In this document: piece by piece, positions 63,158 through 64,000 of the stretch
Layout: each line of letters opens with the position of its first letter
Position numbering within the stretch: position 1 is the stretch's first letter
NCBI GenBank assembly: GCA_963836265.1
Contig: CAWIIO010000006.1
Location: 879,363 to 943,362, forward strand
DNA: 64,000 nt
Reading direction: 5' to 3'
Origin: CAIWHR01 sp963836265
Lineage (GTDB): Bacteria; Pseudomonadota; Gammaproteobacteria; Burkholderiales; Casimicrobiaceae
Translations under genes and position numbers: made by a program
Notes under the pieces: model-generated
Database searches by the model: none
The model's input: only the letters and a program-made list of their open reading frames with translations
What the model was told of the DNA's origin: nothing

Positions 63158-63969
63158 TTGTCTCGTTGATCGGCTTAGATGGGGATGTGGCCAACATGCC
63201 CGACTTCCATGTCGTATCCCTGACTTACTCGGTCAAGACAGTTGATGGCGTTACCTACGATGCGCCGTTACCAGTCGAGTTTGAGACAGACGACGCACAC
63301 TTTCACCTTGCGGACGGAAAGCTTGTGTGCCATATGAAGGTCCATTTCTCAACTGCGGCGCAGGCACGCTCCGTAGTCGATCCGATTCTCCGTGCGTGGG
63401 AACTTAGCGCTGACCTTGGACGCGGACGTGGGGAACTACGATTTCGTTATGAAGATGCAGAGCTAGTCGATAGGACTCCTCCTGTGCCGGGCACTGTGCG
63501 CGGCTATGTACTCGCCGCAGAGTCGGCAGACCTGTTGATGGCAACAGCGACTGCCTCTTTGAACATCATCCGCCGCACATATCCCGCGCCACCCGGTGAT
63601 TTCAGAATCACGCCGGATGTCGCAGCTTTGTGGCAACGGCTTCAGGGGTATCTTGAGGGACAAGAACCCCTACCGACGATGGCGTACTTCTGCCTGACTG
63701 TATTGGAGACCGCTGCCGGAGGGCGACGTGAGGCGGCAGCGATGTACAACATCGAATATCAGGTACTCAGTAAGTTGGGAGAACTGACAAGTGCTCGCGG
63801 TGACCCTCGCACTGCTCGAAAGATGCCAACACCAGCTACGCCACCGTTGTCTGGGGCCGAGGCCGGATGGATTCAAGAGGCGCTCAAGCAACTGATCTGG
63901 CGTCTGGGTGATCGATGCAGCTTTCTGAGCTTGCCAACGATCACAATGGCCGACCTGCCGCCCATCTAA
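63154..63969 (+). CDS. Unknown partner gene of the Mrr nuclease
   Basis: A 271-residue soluble protein that starts within the stop of the Mrr gene. The first part is beta-rich (FHVVSLTYSVKTVDGVTYDA, DDAHFHLADGKLVCHMKVHF), the second helical (LLMATATASLNIIRRTYPAP, DVAALWQRLQGYLEGQEPLP). An in-frame ATG at 63196 (MPDFHV) is an alternative start. No catalytic motif is recognised. Overlap suggests joint expression, so it could be an immunity, sensing or regulatory partner of the nuclease. Confidence 0.65.
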   Translation: MIVSLIGLDGDVANMPDFHVVSLTYSVKTVDGVTYDAPLPVEFETDDAHFHLADGKLVCHMKVHFSTAAQARSVVDPILRAWELSADLGRGRGELRFRYEDAELVDRTPPVPGTVRGYVLAAESADLLMATATASLNIIRRTYPAPPGDFRITPDVAALWQRLQGYLEGQEPLPTMAYFCLTVLETAAGGRREAAAMYNIEYQVLSKLGELTSARGDPRTARKMPTPATPPLSGAEAGWIQEALKQLIWRLGDRCSFLSLPTITMADLPPI

Positions 63970-64000
63970 GCCATTAGAACCGGCGCGGCACCTGTGTGTG

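Overview
The window comes from a GC-rich, autotrophic, sulfur-oxidising bacterium that is most likely an uncultured betaproteobacterium. The evidence is a dsrAB pair of the kind used for reverse (oxidative) sulfite reductase, a form I 'red-like' Calvin-cycle operon (cbbL, cbbS, cbbX, fbp, prk, tkt with a divergent cbbR), and a division/cell-wall cluster whose gene order and FtsZ C-terminal peptide (AFLRKQAD) are betaproteobacterial. These are sequence-based family assignments; no search was run.

Layout. 1-2231 (minus): dsrB (running off the left edge) and dsrA. 2736-10396 (plus): a compact, divergently oriented set of eleven genes plus a nearby cyclic-nucleotide-binding-domain gene. It encodes a small conserved protein, a stand-alone Cas6-like RAMP protein, a DsrC/TusE-like protein that has lost its reactive cysteines, a tandem TusA, an unknown helical protein, a TauD-type dioxygenase, a helix-turn-helix/[2Fe-2S]/flavin-reductase fusion, an S24-like protein without the expected lysine, and three unknowns. 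This is the best candidate for an undescribed system: a sulfur-linked redox-sensing or sulfur-relay module. 10585-12910 (minus): tusA, dsrE2-like and a FadL-type outer-membrane channel, probably sulfur uptake and trafficking. 13240-20144 (minus): the cbb operon, with cbbR and its operator region at 20145-21300. 21260-27388 (minus): tamB, tamA and a small lipoprotein gene, then a decayed coding stretch.

28051-47370 (plus): the dcw cluster, with a sigma70-like promoter and three 10-bp-phased MraZ boxes, then mraZ, rsmH, ftsL, ftsI, murE, murF, mraY, murD, ftsW, murG, murC, murB, a 44-codon ORF, ddl, ftsQ, ftsA, ftsZ and lpxC. ftsZ as given carries a one-base frameshift near its 3' end. 47660-55702: housekeeping genes (a small membrane protein, dciA, an M23 peptidase, a strong terminator, secA, argJ, a DUF815 ATPase, a Nudix-ThiE fusion, yacG). 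55861-57099: a repeat-rich surface lipoprotein.

57396-63969 is an accessory, defence-like region: two unknown genes, a truncated M48/YgjP metallopeptidase, a hipBA toxin-antitoxin pair with repeated operators, a truncated IS66 element (left inverted repeat, tnpA and tnpB, no tnpC) abutting the 3' end of a type I hsdR gene, then an intact Mrr-type restriction endonuclease with an overlapping unknown partner. There is no CRISPR array, no rRNA and no intact tRNA; only a tRNA 3'-end remnant is visible near 2540.
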